Part shown: positions 9,915 to 19,643 of the stretch, piece after piece
Layout: the number at the start of each line of letters is the position of its first letter
How positions within the stretch are numbered: position 1 is the stretch's first letter
Origin: Selaginella moellendorffii
Lineage: Eukaryota > Streptophyta > Lycopodiopsida > Selaginellales > Selaginellaceae
Direction: 5' to 3'
Assembly (NCBI RefSeq): GCF_000143415.4
Contig: NW_003314366.1
Location: forward strand, 259,348-323,347
Length of the DNA: 64,000 nt
Notes under the pieces: generated by a model
Told to the model about the DNA's origin: nothing
Database searches by the model: none
Seen by the model: only the letters and a program-made list of their open reading frames with translations
Position numbers and translations under genes: made by a program

Positions 9915-10349
9915 CTATAAGTTATCGAGGATATGGACCACGGCGCGAATCAAGTTCTTCGAGACCGTGTAGAGCGAAAGTCCCAGCAGCTTTCCAAGAG
10001 CAACGAGAATGCCAAGTGTGTTGTCAAGAGCCGTGTGGACGTCACCAATGAACTCGCGGACAGCTCGAGCTAGAAACGAGACAAGCAGCCTCCAGATCTC
10101 GACAACCAACACGAGCAGCACAGATGAGATCCGGACGAGGACGGCGAGCAGCGCATCAAGCAACGCATCGAAAAAGATCTCCATTGCACGAATCAAGAGC
10201 TTGGCTGCTCGCAGGACGATCGTGACCAAGCCCCTCAAGAGATGGATCGCAGCTAGCAGGACGATGGAGAGCGACTGGAGGAGCAAGCTGCTGACCAAGT
10301 CGACGATGGATACCAGCGCTCCAACGACGAGATCTGCCACGAAACCCAT
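9915..10349 (-). CDS. Small very hydrophobic protein, unrecognised
   Basis: This is a 144-residue ORF from an ATG at 10349 to a stop at 9915. It is almost entirely built of Leu/Val/Ile/Ala helices broken by single charged residues at intervals of 7-11 (for example GALVSIVDLVSSLLLQSLSI, then LLRGLVTIVLRAAKLLIRAM). This suggests a series of long amphipathic or membrane-lying helices rather than a classic multi-pass protein. I do not recognise a family. Supporting a real gene are the ATG start, the biased composition along the entire length, and an isolated position between two genes. Against it, the composition alone can arise in an out-of-frame GC-rich stretch. It is convergent with the receptor kinase, whose stop is 140 nt away. 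Confidence 0.45.
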   Translation of the reverse strand: MGFVADLVVGALVSIVDLVSSLLLQSLSIVLLAAIHLLRGLVTIVLRAAKLLIRAMEIFFDALLDALLAVLVRISSVLLVLVVEIWRLLVSFLARAVREFIGDVHTALDNTLGILVALGKLLGLSLYTVSKNLIRAVVHILDNL

Positions 10350-11021
10350 CGCAGCATTGCTGATCTCTGGCTAGAAACATCGCAAGGAGCAAGCAAGAGA
10401 GCGATTGATCCCGCGGAAGTTCTTCTTTTAAACTTCGGCAATGATGCACGAAGAGAGAACTTGGCTTCGAAGAAACAACCAAAGAGAAAAACTATACTAA
10501 GTATAAACACTCCCAGTACCCTGATCGAAGGAGAAAATTCTTCTACTCGTAGCTTCATAGAAAAAGACGCGGTCAAACGTTTTATTACCATGAAGTTTTT
10601 TACTTACATTTTAACCTGGATTATGCCTCGCCAGGTGGCGGGCCATCTCACCGTTAATCATGCGCGACCGTACTGACCGCATTCATTTCGCTCGACATCG
10701 CATCGACGGCTGAGAAGGCAGCCCGGCTGACAATCGGTGGTCAGTAGCCACATGCGTCCGTACGCCATGGGAAACGTCCACCCCCTCTGATCGATTGCGC
10801 GAGAGTTTCTTTATCTCTTTGTTTCGCTAGGCTATGGCGCCATGGCGCCCCGCCGCGGCGGCATCGCGCGCCTCGGGCTAAAATCTTAGATCCACGCCGC
10901 GGCATTCCAATCGCGAGCTCCAGCAAGGGTTTCCAGGGATTTGAGGTATGGTATTTTAATGCGTTTTCTTTGTTTTTCTCTAGTGGATCGCGCGCGCTCA
11001 CTAGTGGAAATCTTGCTAGCA

Positions 11022-13543
11022 ATGGTGATGGAGGACGAGGTGATCCTCACGGATGTGTCGGATTCCATGCACATGCTGCTGCTGGCTCGAGAGAGCGTGA
11101 AATTCCAGCGATCCAGCGTCCATAGCCTGCTCGCTCGCATCAAGATGCTCAAGCCCGCCATTGATTACCTCCGTGAAGTGAAGATTCCGCTGCCCAAGCC
11201 CGCGTTAGCGCCATTCCAATCGCTCAACAGCGTTCTTCTCAGGGCCAGGGACGCGGTGGAGGAATGCAGCGTTGGAAGGAGCAAGATTTTCCTGGTAAGT
11301 TGCGAGTGTGAGAAAGAGCGTGGGAGTTTCTTTTTCTTCTTCTTCTTTTCTAATGCGCTTTTGTGTAGATGTATCGCTGTCACGAGATCGTCGTTGGGTT
11401 TCAAGAAATCGCTGGCGATATGTGTCGGGTCATCGAAACCATCCCTCTATCTTCTATGTATATTTCTAGTCACACAAGATCACAGGTAATTCATGAGAGC
11501 CTTGCTCCTCCTTGCGTTTGTTTCTGAGCCCCTCGTCGTCTTCAGTGCAGATCGAGCACTGTCACCAGGAGCTACGGAGATTAAAGTTCACGATCAATGC
11601 CCGTGACTCTCAGCTGGCGGACGAGATTGCCATCCTTCTCAAAGACTTTGGCCGCTCCCAGGTGAATCCAGCGCAGCTCAAAAGGTTTCTCGAGGAGATG
11701 GAGTTGGGGTCCTTAGAAACCATTGCCAAGGAGAAGGCCGCTTTGGAAAAAGAGAGGGAGTCAAGGGAAGATGGCGCTGCTGCTGTCATCGACAAGCTTA
11801 CATCGCTGCTGAGTATGACCACCCAAGATCCTGCTCCAGAGAAAGTGGATAGCGTCCAGCAGCAAAACATTCCGATCCCTGCCGACTTTTGCTGTCCACT
11901 ATCGCAGCAGCTAATGTCGGATCCTGTCATCGTGGCTTCCGGACAGACCTATGAACGAGCTTACATTCAACAGTGGGTGGATCGAGGAAACAGGACTTGT
12001 CCCAAGACGCAGCAAGTGATCTCTCACACCAACTTGATCCCGAACTACACCGTCAAGGCGCTCATCGCAAACTGGTGTGAGATGCACAACGTGCCACTCC
12101 CCGAGCCCCCGAAAGTTGACGAGCTGGGGGAGCTCATCACTCCTTCCAAGCCTCCTCCGCAGCTGCTAGAGCAGGACGTGTCGTCGGGCACCAAAGGCAG
12201 TGGAGTGGAGGCCGAGTCGCTGCCAGTGTCCTCGTCCGAGATGGTGGACGGGAACCACGATCCTGAGCAAGGTGGCGGCGAGGAGCCTGACATGAGATCC
12301 TTCTTGGTAGGCATCCAGCACAAGCCGTCCGGTTCCAGCAGAGGTGCTGCTTCTCCTGGGAGTCGACGTCGCTTCAGCGGCGAGCTCTCCGGAGACGCAG
12401 CCTCGGACAGTCTCGAGGAGAAGTCACCCAGGTTTCTCTACAGGAACAGGAAGGAGAGGTCGAGGTTGAAACTTGGTGGTAACAGCGAGAAGCTCTTCGA
12501 CATCATTGGCAACGACGAGAACAAGGAGAGCAAGATAAGGAGTCTGATCCAGGACTTGGACGCGCCATCTCTGGACCTGCAAAGGACGGCTGCGGCGGAG
12601 CTGAGACTCCTCGCCAAGAACAACGCCGAGGACAGGATCCGGATAGCCAACGCTGGCGCCATCAAACCGCTGGTGGCACTGCTGAGCTCCGCGGATCCAA
12701 AAGTCCAGGAGGACTCGGTCACGTCGCTGCTCAACCTGTCACTCAACGACGGCAACAAGCACGACATTGTGGACTCGGGCGCCATCCCGCCTCTCATCAG
12801 CGTCCTCTCGGAAGGAAACCCGGAAGCCAGGCAAAACGCGGCAGCCACGCTGTTTAGCCTTTCGGTGAAGCAGGAATACACGGCACTCATCGGCGCTTCT
12901 GGCGCCATCCCGCCGCTGGTCGAGTTACTCAAGTCCGGAACTCCTCGCGGGAAGAAGGATGCGGCAACCGCGCTCTTCAACCTCTCGATATGCCACGACA
13001 ACAAGAACAAGGTGGTCAAGGCCGGAGCCGTTAAGCCTCTCATCGACCTCATCTGCGAGCCGAGGCTGGGGATGGTGGACAAGGCCGTGGCGGTGGTGAC
13101 CAACTTGTCCACGGTGTCGGAGGGACGCAGCGCCATTGCCGAGGACGGAGGAATTCCAGCTCTGGTGGAAGTCGTGGAAGCCGGGTCCCAGCGCGGGAAG
13201 GAGCATGCGGCTGCCGCGTTGCTGACGCTTTGCTCCAACAGTCCCAGGCACCGAGCCATGATTTTCAACGAGGGTGTCACTCCGATGCTACACATTTTGT
13301 CACAGACTGGGACCGCGCGAGGAAAAGAGAAGGTATGGAACGTCCAAATATGTCAAGGCACAGGCAGCGACTGACTCGGACTTGCATCCTCTTTTCGTTT
13401 CGTGCCAGGCCTCCGCTTTGCTACGGATCTTCAGAGAGCAACGCAATGGGAATGTGCCGAGATCTCATCACCAGCAGCAACATCATCAACAACATCAGCG
13501 AGAGGTCCACGCTTCTCCTGCTGCTGCAAGTCCTCGCTACTAG
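11022..13543 (+). CDS. U-box/ARM-repeat E3 ubiquitin ligase, PUB4-like
   Basis: Four exons (11022-11294, 11369-11485, 11551-13332, 13409-13543) give 768 residues. The N-terminal 230 residues are the helical U-box N-terminal domain. The U-box follows at about residues 230-300 (IPIPADFCCPLSQQLMSDPV, then ASGQTYERAYIQQW and CPKTQQ), which recruits E2 enzymes, and it continues into HTNLIPNYTVKALIANWCE, which is typical of PUB2/PUB4. A serine-rich linker precedes at least six ARM repeats (AGAIKPLVALLSS, SGAIPPLISVLSEG, SGAIPPLVELLKSG, AGAVKPLIDLI, DGGIPALVEVVEAG) for substrate binding. The last exon encodes a His/Gln-rich tail. Using the GT at 11458 as donor would break the frame; the donor at 11486 keeps it. 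A short 5' UTR intron may end at about 10983. Plant relatives regulate immunity, meristems and cell death. Confidence 0.9.
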
Positions 13544-13780
13544 CTAGCATACTTATCAGGTACATCGGACTTTGCTTCTTCCATTAAAAGTGTGTTTTTT
13601 TTCTCTCGTATATACAAATTGTTTTGGTAATCTCCGCTTCTCTGTGCGTTTACAGACACGAAAAATGAGAAAAATTAAGAATCTATTGTTCTAGAGCCCT
13701 CCTTGTTTTAGAGCCCTCTTTCTTCCTCCTTCGATATAAAGGTAGTATTAAGAGTTTCTTCCTTGGCCGACACCATCTTT

Positions 13781-14929
13781 TCACGCATTGTTATATAGGT
13801 GGTGGAGGTGGTGATGGTGGTGTGGGTGGTGGTGGTGAGAATAAGATGGAGGATTATAGTAGCGTGGTCCGCAGAAGTGGGCTTGGGCTTCGTTGATGGA
13901 GTAGCCAGTACGCACAGGGGAGTGATGGTGGTAGGGACTCAGGGATCGCTGTGCAACAGGATGCCGCGGGGGGAGCATCGATGACGCAGAAGATGATGGC
14001 TCCGCAGCGCAGCAGTGACAGGGAGGCTTGATCCCGCGGCTTGCTTCGCTGCTGGTGAATCCATCAACGAATTGATAGTGATGGGGGTGGAGCTGGCCGC
14101 TGGATGGAACATCCTGGTTGTAGAACATACCTCCTCGTCGTTCGCTGTGATTGTTCTCCGGCTCCACCGGGGAGTGGTGCTGATCTTGGGCCTGGTGCTT
14201 GCGCTGGTACGCCTTGAGCGACCCAAACTCGTGATCCCGCAACTGCTGCGCAGCGCCCATCTTGGATTTGCGAGGTGGATGGTGGTGATACGAGGAGGAA
14301 TTGGTCGCGAGGAGTGGCGGCGAGGCCGCAAACTTTGACCCCGAGCTTGTGGAGCTTGGATCCATGACGGATTCGTCGGACGAGTACTCGAGCACTGCCG
14401 ATGGATCGAACAATGGCGACTTGGAAGGGCCGTGAGGATCGAACAAAAACACCCTCAGCTTCACCGCAGCTCCATCGGAAGATCGGTCTCGACTCACCAT
14501 CTTGTCAAACTCGTCCATCATGTTCTTGACGTCCTCGTCCGAGGTGACCGACACGAGCGCGTCCAGATCTTCATTAGGCAGCTGGTACTTGAGAAGAACA
14601 CTCTTCCCGGCAAGGTGTGAGAGCTTCGCCATGAGATCCTTGTACGCAATCTCCTTCTTCAGCACCAGAATGCGGGTCTCTCCACCCATGTAACGCAGCT
14701 GGTTGTCGTGAGGCCGGGGCAAGATCCGGCCGCCATAGCTGCACATCATCTTCACCCTCTTCTTGCTCGAGATAGATCGCGCTTGATCCAATCCCGACAC
14801 GATCTCCTCCTCCTCCGCCAGCGAGCTGATGCTAGAAGACCCTTCATCCCCTCCAGACAAGGAATCCAGCGATAACGCACTCTCGTTCACCGTGATACCG
14901 CTAGAAGCACCATCCTCGATAGCACACAT
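13781..14929 (-). CDS. PB1-domain protein with His-rich tail
   Basis: This is a single-exon ORF of 382 residues starting with ATG at 14929. After an acidic serine-rich leader, residues about 58-170 form a plant-type PB1 domain: VKMMCSYGGRILPRPHDNQL, the basic GGETRILVLKKEIAYKDLM, and the acidic OPCA-like patch PNEDLDALVSVTSDEDVKNM. PB1 domains assemble head to tail through the Lys and acidic surfaces. The remaining 200 residues are low complexity, rich in Ser, His and Pro, and end in a run of histidines and tyrosines. Plants have many such PB1-only proteins of unknown role. The gene is convergent with the U-box gene and divergent from the PPR gene at 15703. Confidence 0.85.
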   Translation of the reverse strand: MCAIEDGASSGITVNESALSLDSLSGGDEGSSSISSLAEEEEIVSGLDQARSISSKKRVKMMCSYGGRILPRPHDNQLRYMGGETRILVLKKEIAYKDLMAKLSHLAGKSVLLKYQLPNEDLDALVSVTSDEDVKNMMDEFDKMVSRDRSSDGAAVKLRVFLFDPHGPSKSPLFDPSAVLEYSSDESVMDPSSTSSGSKFAASPPLLATNSSSYHHHPPRKSKMGAAQQLRDHEFGSLKAYQRKHQAQDQHHSPVEPENNHSERRGGMFYNQDVPSSGQLHPHHYQFVDGFTSSEASRGIKPPCHCCAAEPSSSASSMLPPRHPVAQRSLSPYHHHSPVRTGYSINEAQAHFCGPRYYNPPSYSHHHHPHHHHHLHHLYNNA

Positions 14930-15702
14930 CTTCGAGATCCAACTTTATTCCTCCCTTCTACGAAGAACAAGGGATTGAAAGCTTCAGAGCTTGACAAAGA
15001 GGAGAAAAGCCAAAAGCTATGGAAGAAGAAAGGCTTGATCTCGAGCCTCTGACTCCTCCTCTTTTCCATCCCCACAATTCCAAGTGCCTCCCTTTTTGTT
15101 GTGTGGAATATACACACCCACTGGAATATCCTGCGAGTTAACGTGTTGGTCTCTAATTTGCCGCTCCCAGGAATACAAGAAATCATACTTGGCCAACTTT
15201 ACGTTCCCTCTCAAACAAGAATTCTCCCTGTGGCTCCGTGTTTGTCAATGTAACTTTAGAGCCGCCACCTCTGGTGCCACTCGTCAGCCCTCGAAAACAA
15301 ACAAACATTGGCACTACGCTCCAATCTTTGAGATTTACGTATGCTGAATCTGTATGCCATGGGGTACAATGATACAAACCAGAAAGTGCCACCACGTTAG
15401 CATAGAGGCCAATAATTCACAATGTGCACACGTAACTTGCGCATGGCAGGGTGGCGCAAGCCAAAGACAAACATATGGACCCCTTGGCTGATAGGCGCGT
15501 GGGGCATTCCCAGTAAACAAATGGGTTACGTTAAGTTCTAGGGTTTGCAACTTGCTTTGGTCCAATCTTATCCATCTCTGGATGGAATGTATCGCAATCT
15601 CTCATGGCTGCGGCACGATCTCCCAGATGATCAAACGGTAAACATGGAGATCATAGCTATCTAGCTATGTACAAAAATCTTTAGCTCTTTTCTCCTCCCT
15701 GC
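14930..15702. promoter_or_regulatory. Divergent intergenic region, PB1 gene / PPR gene
   Basis: This is about 770 bases between two divergent genes. The side next to the PB1 gene is likely its 5' UTR and promoter. I see no repeat, RNA gene or convincing ORF here; the short ORFs have no coding character and no recognisable homology. Confidence 0.35.
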
Positions 15703-17559
15703 ATGGATGGATCGAGCCAAGTTCTCTGTGGACGCGAGCTTGGGTCCCATCTTGGATCATGGATCCCAAGTTGCAGGAGGGAGTGGATCCAGCTCATGGC
15801 AAATTGCCAATGCTTGTCACTGGCGGAGGAGATTGGCTCCAGGGTGAGGGGATCTCTCTGCCGAGATGATGTTTTCATGCTCAACAAGCTCATCGAGATG
15901 TATGGGCGATTGGGTGGGGTCGAGCAATGCCGCCGGGTGTTCGACTCCATCCGGATCAAGGACTGCTTCTCTTGGGTGCTCATGCTCTGTGCGCTTGCCC
16001 AGAGCGGGTACTTGCGGCAGGCTTACAAGGTTTTCCACGACATGCCTGCTAGAAACCTCGTTGCTTGGAATGCGATTCTCGCTGCCTTTACCCAGAAGGG
16101 CCATCTCGATTGCGCTCGTAGAATCTTCAAAGAAATGCCGGAGAGAAGCCTGGTCTCTTGGACAGCGATGGTTTCTGTAAATGCCCAGTGTGGGTATCTT
16201 GCAGACGCGCAAAACATCTTTGATGAAATGCCTGAACACGATGGTGTGAGTTGGAATGCACTGCTGGCCGCGGCCGCGCAAGAAAGCAACGTAGAGCAGG
16301 CATGGCAGATTTTTAACCGCATGCCTCACCACGGCTTGGTGGCGTGTACCGTCATGCTTGCAGCACTTGCCCAGAACAAGCATTTTAACCGCGCCAAGTT
16401 GCTTTTTGACGAGATGCCTGTGCGAGATATAGTGTTAGAAACAACGCTGCTAGCGGAGTACTCGAAACACGGCCACCTTGACGAGGCTGAGAACCTTTTT
16501 AACCAGATGAAAGTGTGTGACGTAGCAGCCTGGAACGCTATGATCTCCGCATATGCCCACAGTGGGCACTTTGCGAAAGCGAAACGAATGTTTGATGCTT
16601 GTCCAAGGAGAGATCTCTTTTCCTGGAACTCCCTCCTCGCCGCTTACGTTCAAGCAAACCGCCTCGACTTAGCAAAACAAGAATTCGATCGGATGGAACA
16701 GAGGGACGTGGTTTCCTGGAGCATCATCCTCACGGCATATGCCCAAAACGGGCGTTTCCTCGAGGACGCAAAATGCGTCTTCGATTCCATGCCGGAGCTG
16801 GATCTCGTCTCCTGGAACGCGATGCTCTCCGCCTACGCCGCCGCTGGCTTCCTCGACAACACCACACAGATCTTCTCCTCCATGCCCGAGCACAACATCG
16901 TCTCCTGGAACGCCCTCCTGCGAGCCTACGCCCAGAACCGCCACCTCTCCAGCGCGCTCCATCTCTTCCACCGCCAGATGCCGCAGCGCGACGCCATCTC
17001 CTGGAGCGCGATGCTCTCCGCCTGCGCGCAAAACGGCGCCCTCCAACGCGCCGAGCTCCTCTTCCACACAATGCCCGAGCGACCCGACATTGCGTGCTGG
17101 AACTCGATGCTCGCGGCTTACACGAACCAGGGGCTGTGCCAAAGCGCGCTCCAGATCTTCGACTCCATGGCGGTGGAGAGCGCCGTGGACGAGATCAGCT
17201 TCCTGGTGGCGATCATCGCTTGCAACCACGGGGGGAAGCTCGCGGTTGGGAGGAGCGCTTTCATCTCCATGGCATTCGACTATGGCTTGGCGCCAACCAA
17301 GCCGTACTACCGTGTCATGGTGGCGCTGCTGGCCAGATCCGGACACGTGGACGACGCACGAGGCCTCATCGCGGGGATGCCGTACGCACCCGACGCGCTC
17401 GACTGGAAGTGTTTGCTCGGGGCGTGTACGGAGGCCCGCCATGGAGCGGAGATCGCGAGCAACGTCTTCCACTTCAACCCCGGCGATGGCGGAGCTTATT
17501 TGCTCCTCGCCAATATCAACATCCACAATTCATGCTCGCCACCACGATCGAGAGCGTAG
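15703..17559 (+). CDS. Pentatricopeptide repeat (PPR) protein
   Basis: This is an intronless ORF of 618 residues from ATG 15703. About 15 PPR motifs follow one another with little linker (for example KVFHDMPARNLVAWNAILAA, RIFKEMPERSLVSWTAMVSV, NIFDEMPEHDGVSWNALLAA), the mixed-length PLS-like pattern of organelle RNA-binding PPR proteins. The C-terminal part (GLAPTKPYYRVMVALLARSG, then GMPYAPDALDWKCLLGAC) resembles the start of an E domain. It ends shortly after YLLLANIN with an atypical basic tail, so E is incomplete and no DYW deaminase is present. The extreme N-terminus lacks an obvious transit peptide. It is related in style to the PPR gene at the left end but not a close copy. It is convergent with the hydrolase gene at 17782. 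Confidence 0.9.
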   Translation: MDGSSQVLCGRELGSHLGSWIPSCRREWIQLMANCQCLSLAEEIGSRVRGSLCRDDVFMLNKLIEMYGRLGGVEQCRRVFDSIRIKDCFSWVLMLCALAQSGYLRQAYKVFHDMPARNLVAWNAILAAFTQKGHLDCARRIFKEMPERSLVSWTAMVSVNAQCGYLADAQNIFDEMPEHDGVSWNALLAAAAQESNVEQAWQIFNRMPHHGLVACTVMLAALAQNKHFNRAKLLFDEMPVRDIVLETTLLAEYSKHGHLDEAENLFNQMKVCDVAAWNAMISAYAHSGHFAKAKRMFDACPRRDLFSWNSLLAAYVQANRLDLAKQEFDRMEQRDVVSWSIILTAYAQNGRFLEDAKCVFDSMPELDLVSWNAMLSAYAAAGFLDNTTQIFSSMPEHNIVSWNALLRAYAQNRHLSSALHLFHRQMPQRDAISWSAMLSACAQNGALQRAELLFHTMPERPDIACWNSMLAAYTNQGLCQSALQIFDSMAVESAVDEISFLVAIIACNHGGKLAVGRSAFISMAFDYGLAPTKPYYRVMVALLARSGHVDDARGLIAGMPYAPDALDWKCLLGACTEARHGAEIASNVFHFNPGDGGAYLLLANINIHNSCSPPRSRA

Positions 17560-17576
17560 AAAATTTTCGCTCCTCT

Positions 17577-17783
17577 GCGAGAGTATAGTTGCAAGATCAA
17601 GCTTGGAAGCTTGGAAGATTGTTTTCTCTCGATGGAGAGAGGCTGGTGGACAAGAATTTTAAAACGTTGCAAGGATCATGGTCGTCTTCTAGACGAGAGC
17701 TCCAGATCGAGAGAGTATAGTTGCAAGATCAAGCTTGGAAGATTGTTTTCTTGCGATGGAGAAAGGTGGTGGACAAGAATTTC
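17577..17783. repeat. Imperfect direct repeat, two copies of about 70 bp
   Basis: A unit beginning GAGAGTATAGTTGCAAGATC occurs at about 17579-17661 and again at about 17710-17784, each continuing through a shared 'aagcttgg..gattgttttc' core, then 'gatggaga', then 'tggtggacaagaattt'. The first copy carries an extra short 'aagcttgg' repeat. They lie between the PPR stop and the convergent hydrolase stop. Copy two touches the hydrolase stop codon at 17782. This is a local duplication with no evident function. Confidence 0.75.
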
Positions 17784-18807
17784 ATGGTTTTTCTTGAGAG
17801 CTCGCGGCGGCGGCGGCGACAGCGTGATCTTCCAGCCACGAGTAGAGTTCTCCAAACACCACCTCCAAATTCTCCGGAGGCTCGCCCGCGAGCTGGTGCC
17901 ACATTCCCTGGTAGATCCTCAGCGTTTTATCCTTGCTGCTGCATCGATCATACAAGGCCTTGCTCCCCTCCGGATCGGTCACCACGTCCAGCTCTCCATG
18001 GATCACCAGCAGCGGCAGCGTCACCTCTGGGAACCGCTCGTCCAGCTCTCTCACCACCCTGAGAAGCTCCAGTGCCGTCCCGGCTCTCGGCCTCCCGGAG
18101 TAGCGGACCGGGTTCTTCTTGACGAGCTCGCGCTTCCAGGCCTCCTTGAAAGACACGGTGGGGATGTCCTTGGTGGGGACGATCGCCCAAGTCGGAGCTA
18201 GCGCCGCCACGTACGAGAGCAAGTTCTCGAGCGGCCATGGCGGCTTGAACTTTGGAGAGATCCCACACATCGCTCCATTCAGCACGGCTCCACTCCAGAC
18301 CCCCGGCTGGCGGAGATGGATCAAGAGGCACAGTGCGCCACCCAGCGATTCTCCATACAAGAAGGCCGGAAGTCCCTGGAACTCTTGCTGGGATCGCACG
18401 GAATCGAAGAATGCGATGCAGTCGTCCACCACCGGATTGATATCTGGGACGTAAGCTCGCAGTCCCTGCCAGTCCTGGGATCGTCCATGGCCCTGGTGAT
18501 CGATGGCGTGCACGGCGAATCCCCTCTGCGCGATGCCGATAGCTGTGAGCTGCACGAACCAGCCACTGTCGGCGCCATAGCCATGGCAGACCATCACCAG
18601 TGCCTTAACTCTCTCCCGCGTTGGCAGCCATGACTGCGTGTACTGCGCCATGCCTCGGGCGTTTGTGATCATCCTCTCGCCGTGCGTGACGCCATGCTTG
18701 GCGTAGAAATCCTCTGGGCTCCTCCCGCCAAAGAGGCTGTCGACGGTGGAATCCAGCGACGGATGCGCCATAGCTGTCCCTACGATCGATTCGATCGATT
18801 GAAACAT
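17782..18807 (-). CDS. Alpha/beta hydrolase, monoglyceride lipase / caffeoylshikimate esterase-like
   Basis: This is a single-exon gene of 341 residues with ATG at 18807. It has the alpha/beta-hydrolase layout: an oxyanion segment VMVCHGYGADSGWF, the acidic-strand DHQGHGRSQ, a nucleophile elbow FLYGESLGG (Ser in GxSxG), a catalytic Asp in VIHGELDVVTDP, and a catalytic His in YQGMWHQL. The HG and DHxGHGxS motifs are characteristic of the plant monoacylglycerol lipase group that also contains caffeoylshikimate esterase of lignin biosynthesis. Sequence alone does not decide between lipid and phenolic ester substrates. No signal peptide is visible, so it is probably cytosolic. An Ala run ends the protein (residues about 328-335). 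Confidence 0.85.
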   Translation of the reverse strand: MFQSIESIVGTAMAHPSLDSTVDSLFGGRSPEDFYAKHGVTHGERMITNARGMAQYTQSWLPTRERVKALVMVCHGYGADSGWFVQLTAIGIAQRGFAVHAIDHQGHGRSQDWQGLRAYVPDINPVVDDCIAFFDSVRSQQEFQGLPAFLYGESLGGALCLLIHLRQPGVWSGAVLNGAMCGISPKFKPPWPLENLLSYVAALAPTWAIVPTKDIPTVSFKEAWKRELVKKNPVRYSGRPRAGTALELLRVVRELDERFPEVTLPLLVIHGELDVVTDPEGSKALYDRCSSKDKTLRIYQGMWHQLAGEPPENLEVVFGELYSWLEDHAVAAAAASSQEKP

Positions 18808-19643
18808 CCATAGCTAGAGAAGATCGAAAGATCACGCGCACTCACCTCTCTTGCTCTTGGCGCCTGTTGCCCAGCTCCTCCGCGGCAATCCCTAGAGGCG
18901 ATCCAACGCTCTATACAAGGACACGTGTGCGCGATCTGAGCCGCCCCATGCCTCCTTCATGACCCACCTGAAAGTAGTTGACCATCTCGGTCAGCGATTT
19001 GCTTGACCGGGCAAATTTTTGTGTTTTTTAACAGCGTCGGTGAATGCCGCTGTGAAACCGTCAGTGGCGAGTAAATGTGTGACCAACTTGACTGATCCAC
19101 AAGAACTAGCTCTTTTGTTTTTGCTTGGTTCCTTCTTTCGGTCCTACACCTCCAATCTTTTAGCTTTGGCATTTTGCTTCCAGCCATGGCTTCTTCTAAA
19201 GGTCTATTCCCTGAAAAGCTAGAACAGTGAAAGAAGAATCCCCAGTCACATCTTTCCATCTCTCTCTCTCTCCTCTTTGGTTGGAATTTAGAACTTTAAG
19301 TTTTCTAGAGTAGATACTGCTACTCTTGTAGCAATGGAGGCCGGGGTCGTCTAGAGAGAGTATAGACAGTACTTTTGTTCCATGTAAACGAGTACAGTTT
19401 TTTCTTCTAAAGCGCACAGCTAAACTGGCTGGCAGCAGCTGGCTCTGCCTACTATCTTTGATTCTTTGATGCGTTTATCAACTGGATTTGTATAGAACTA
19501 AAGAAGAAAAAAGAGAAGATCATATCGCTCACTTGGTATCTTCTGCCTTGCTCGTCCTTTGCACGGAGGAGAAAAGCGCTCAGCTGCCCCGCTTGTAAGC
19601 TTCCAATCCATCCAGCGCATGAGAAACAGAGGGTCAATGCCGG
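18808..19643. other. Intergenic region, nothing recognised
   Basis: This is about 830 bases between the hydrolase start and the glycosyltransferase stop. It should contain the hydrolase promoter and the GT34 3' UTR. There is a short TC run at about 19260-19271. No ORF or RNA gene is convincing. Confidence 0.4.

Noticed and set aside
11369-11457. Shorter exon 2 for the U-box gene using the GT at 11458
   Set aside because: It would leave the wrong phase for IEHCHQELRRLKF; the donor at 11486 keeps the frame.
12438-13295. 285-codon ORF antisense to the U-box gene
   Set aside because: A complementary-strand shadow of the ARM-repeat region; composition mirrors it.
16599-17662. Long ORFs overlapping the PPR gene in other frames (Arg/Ser/Pro-rich)
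   Set aside because: GC-rich shadow frames of the real PPR ORF; no recognisable motif.
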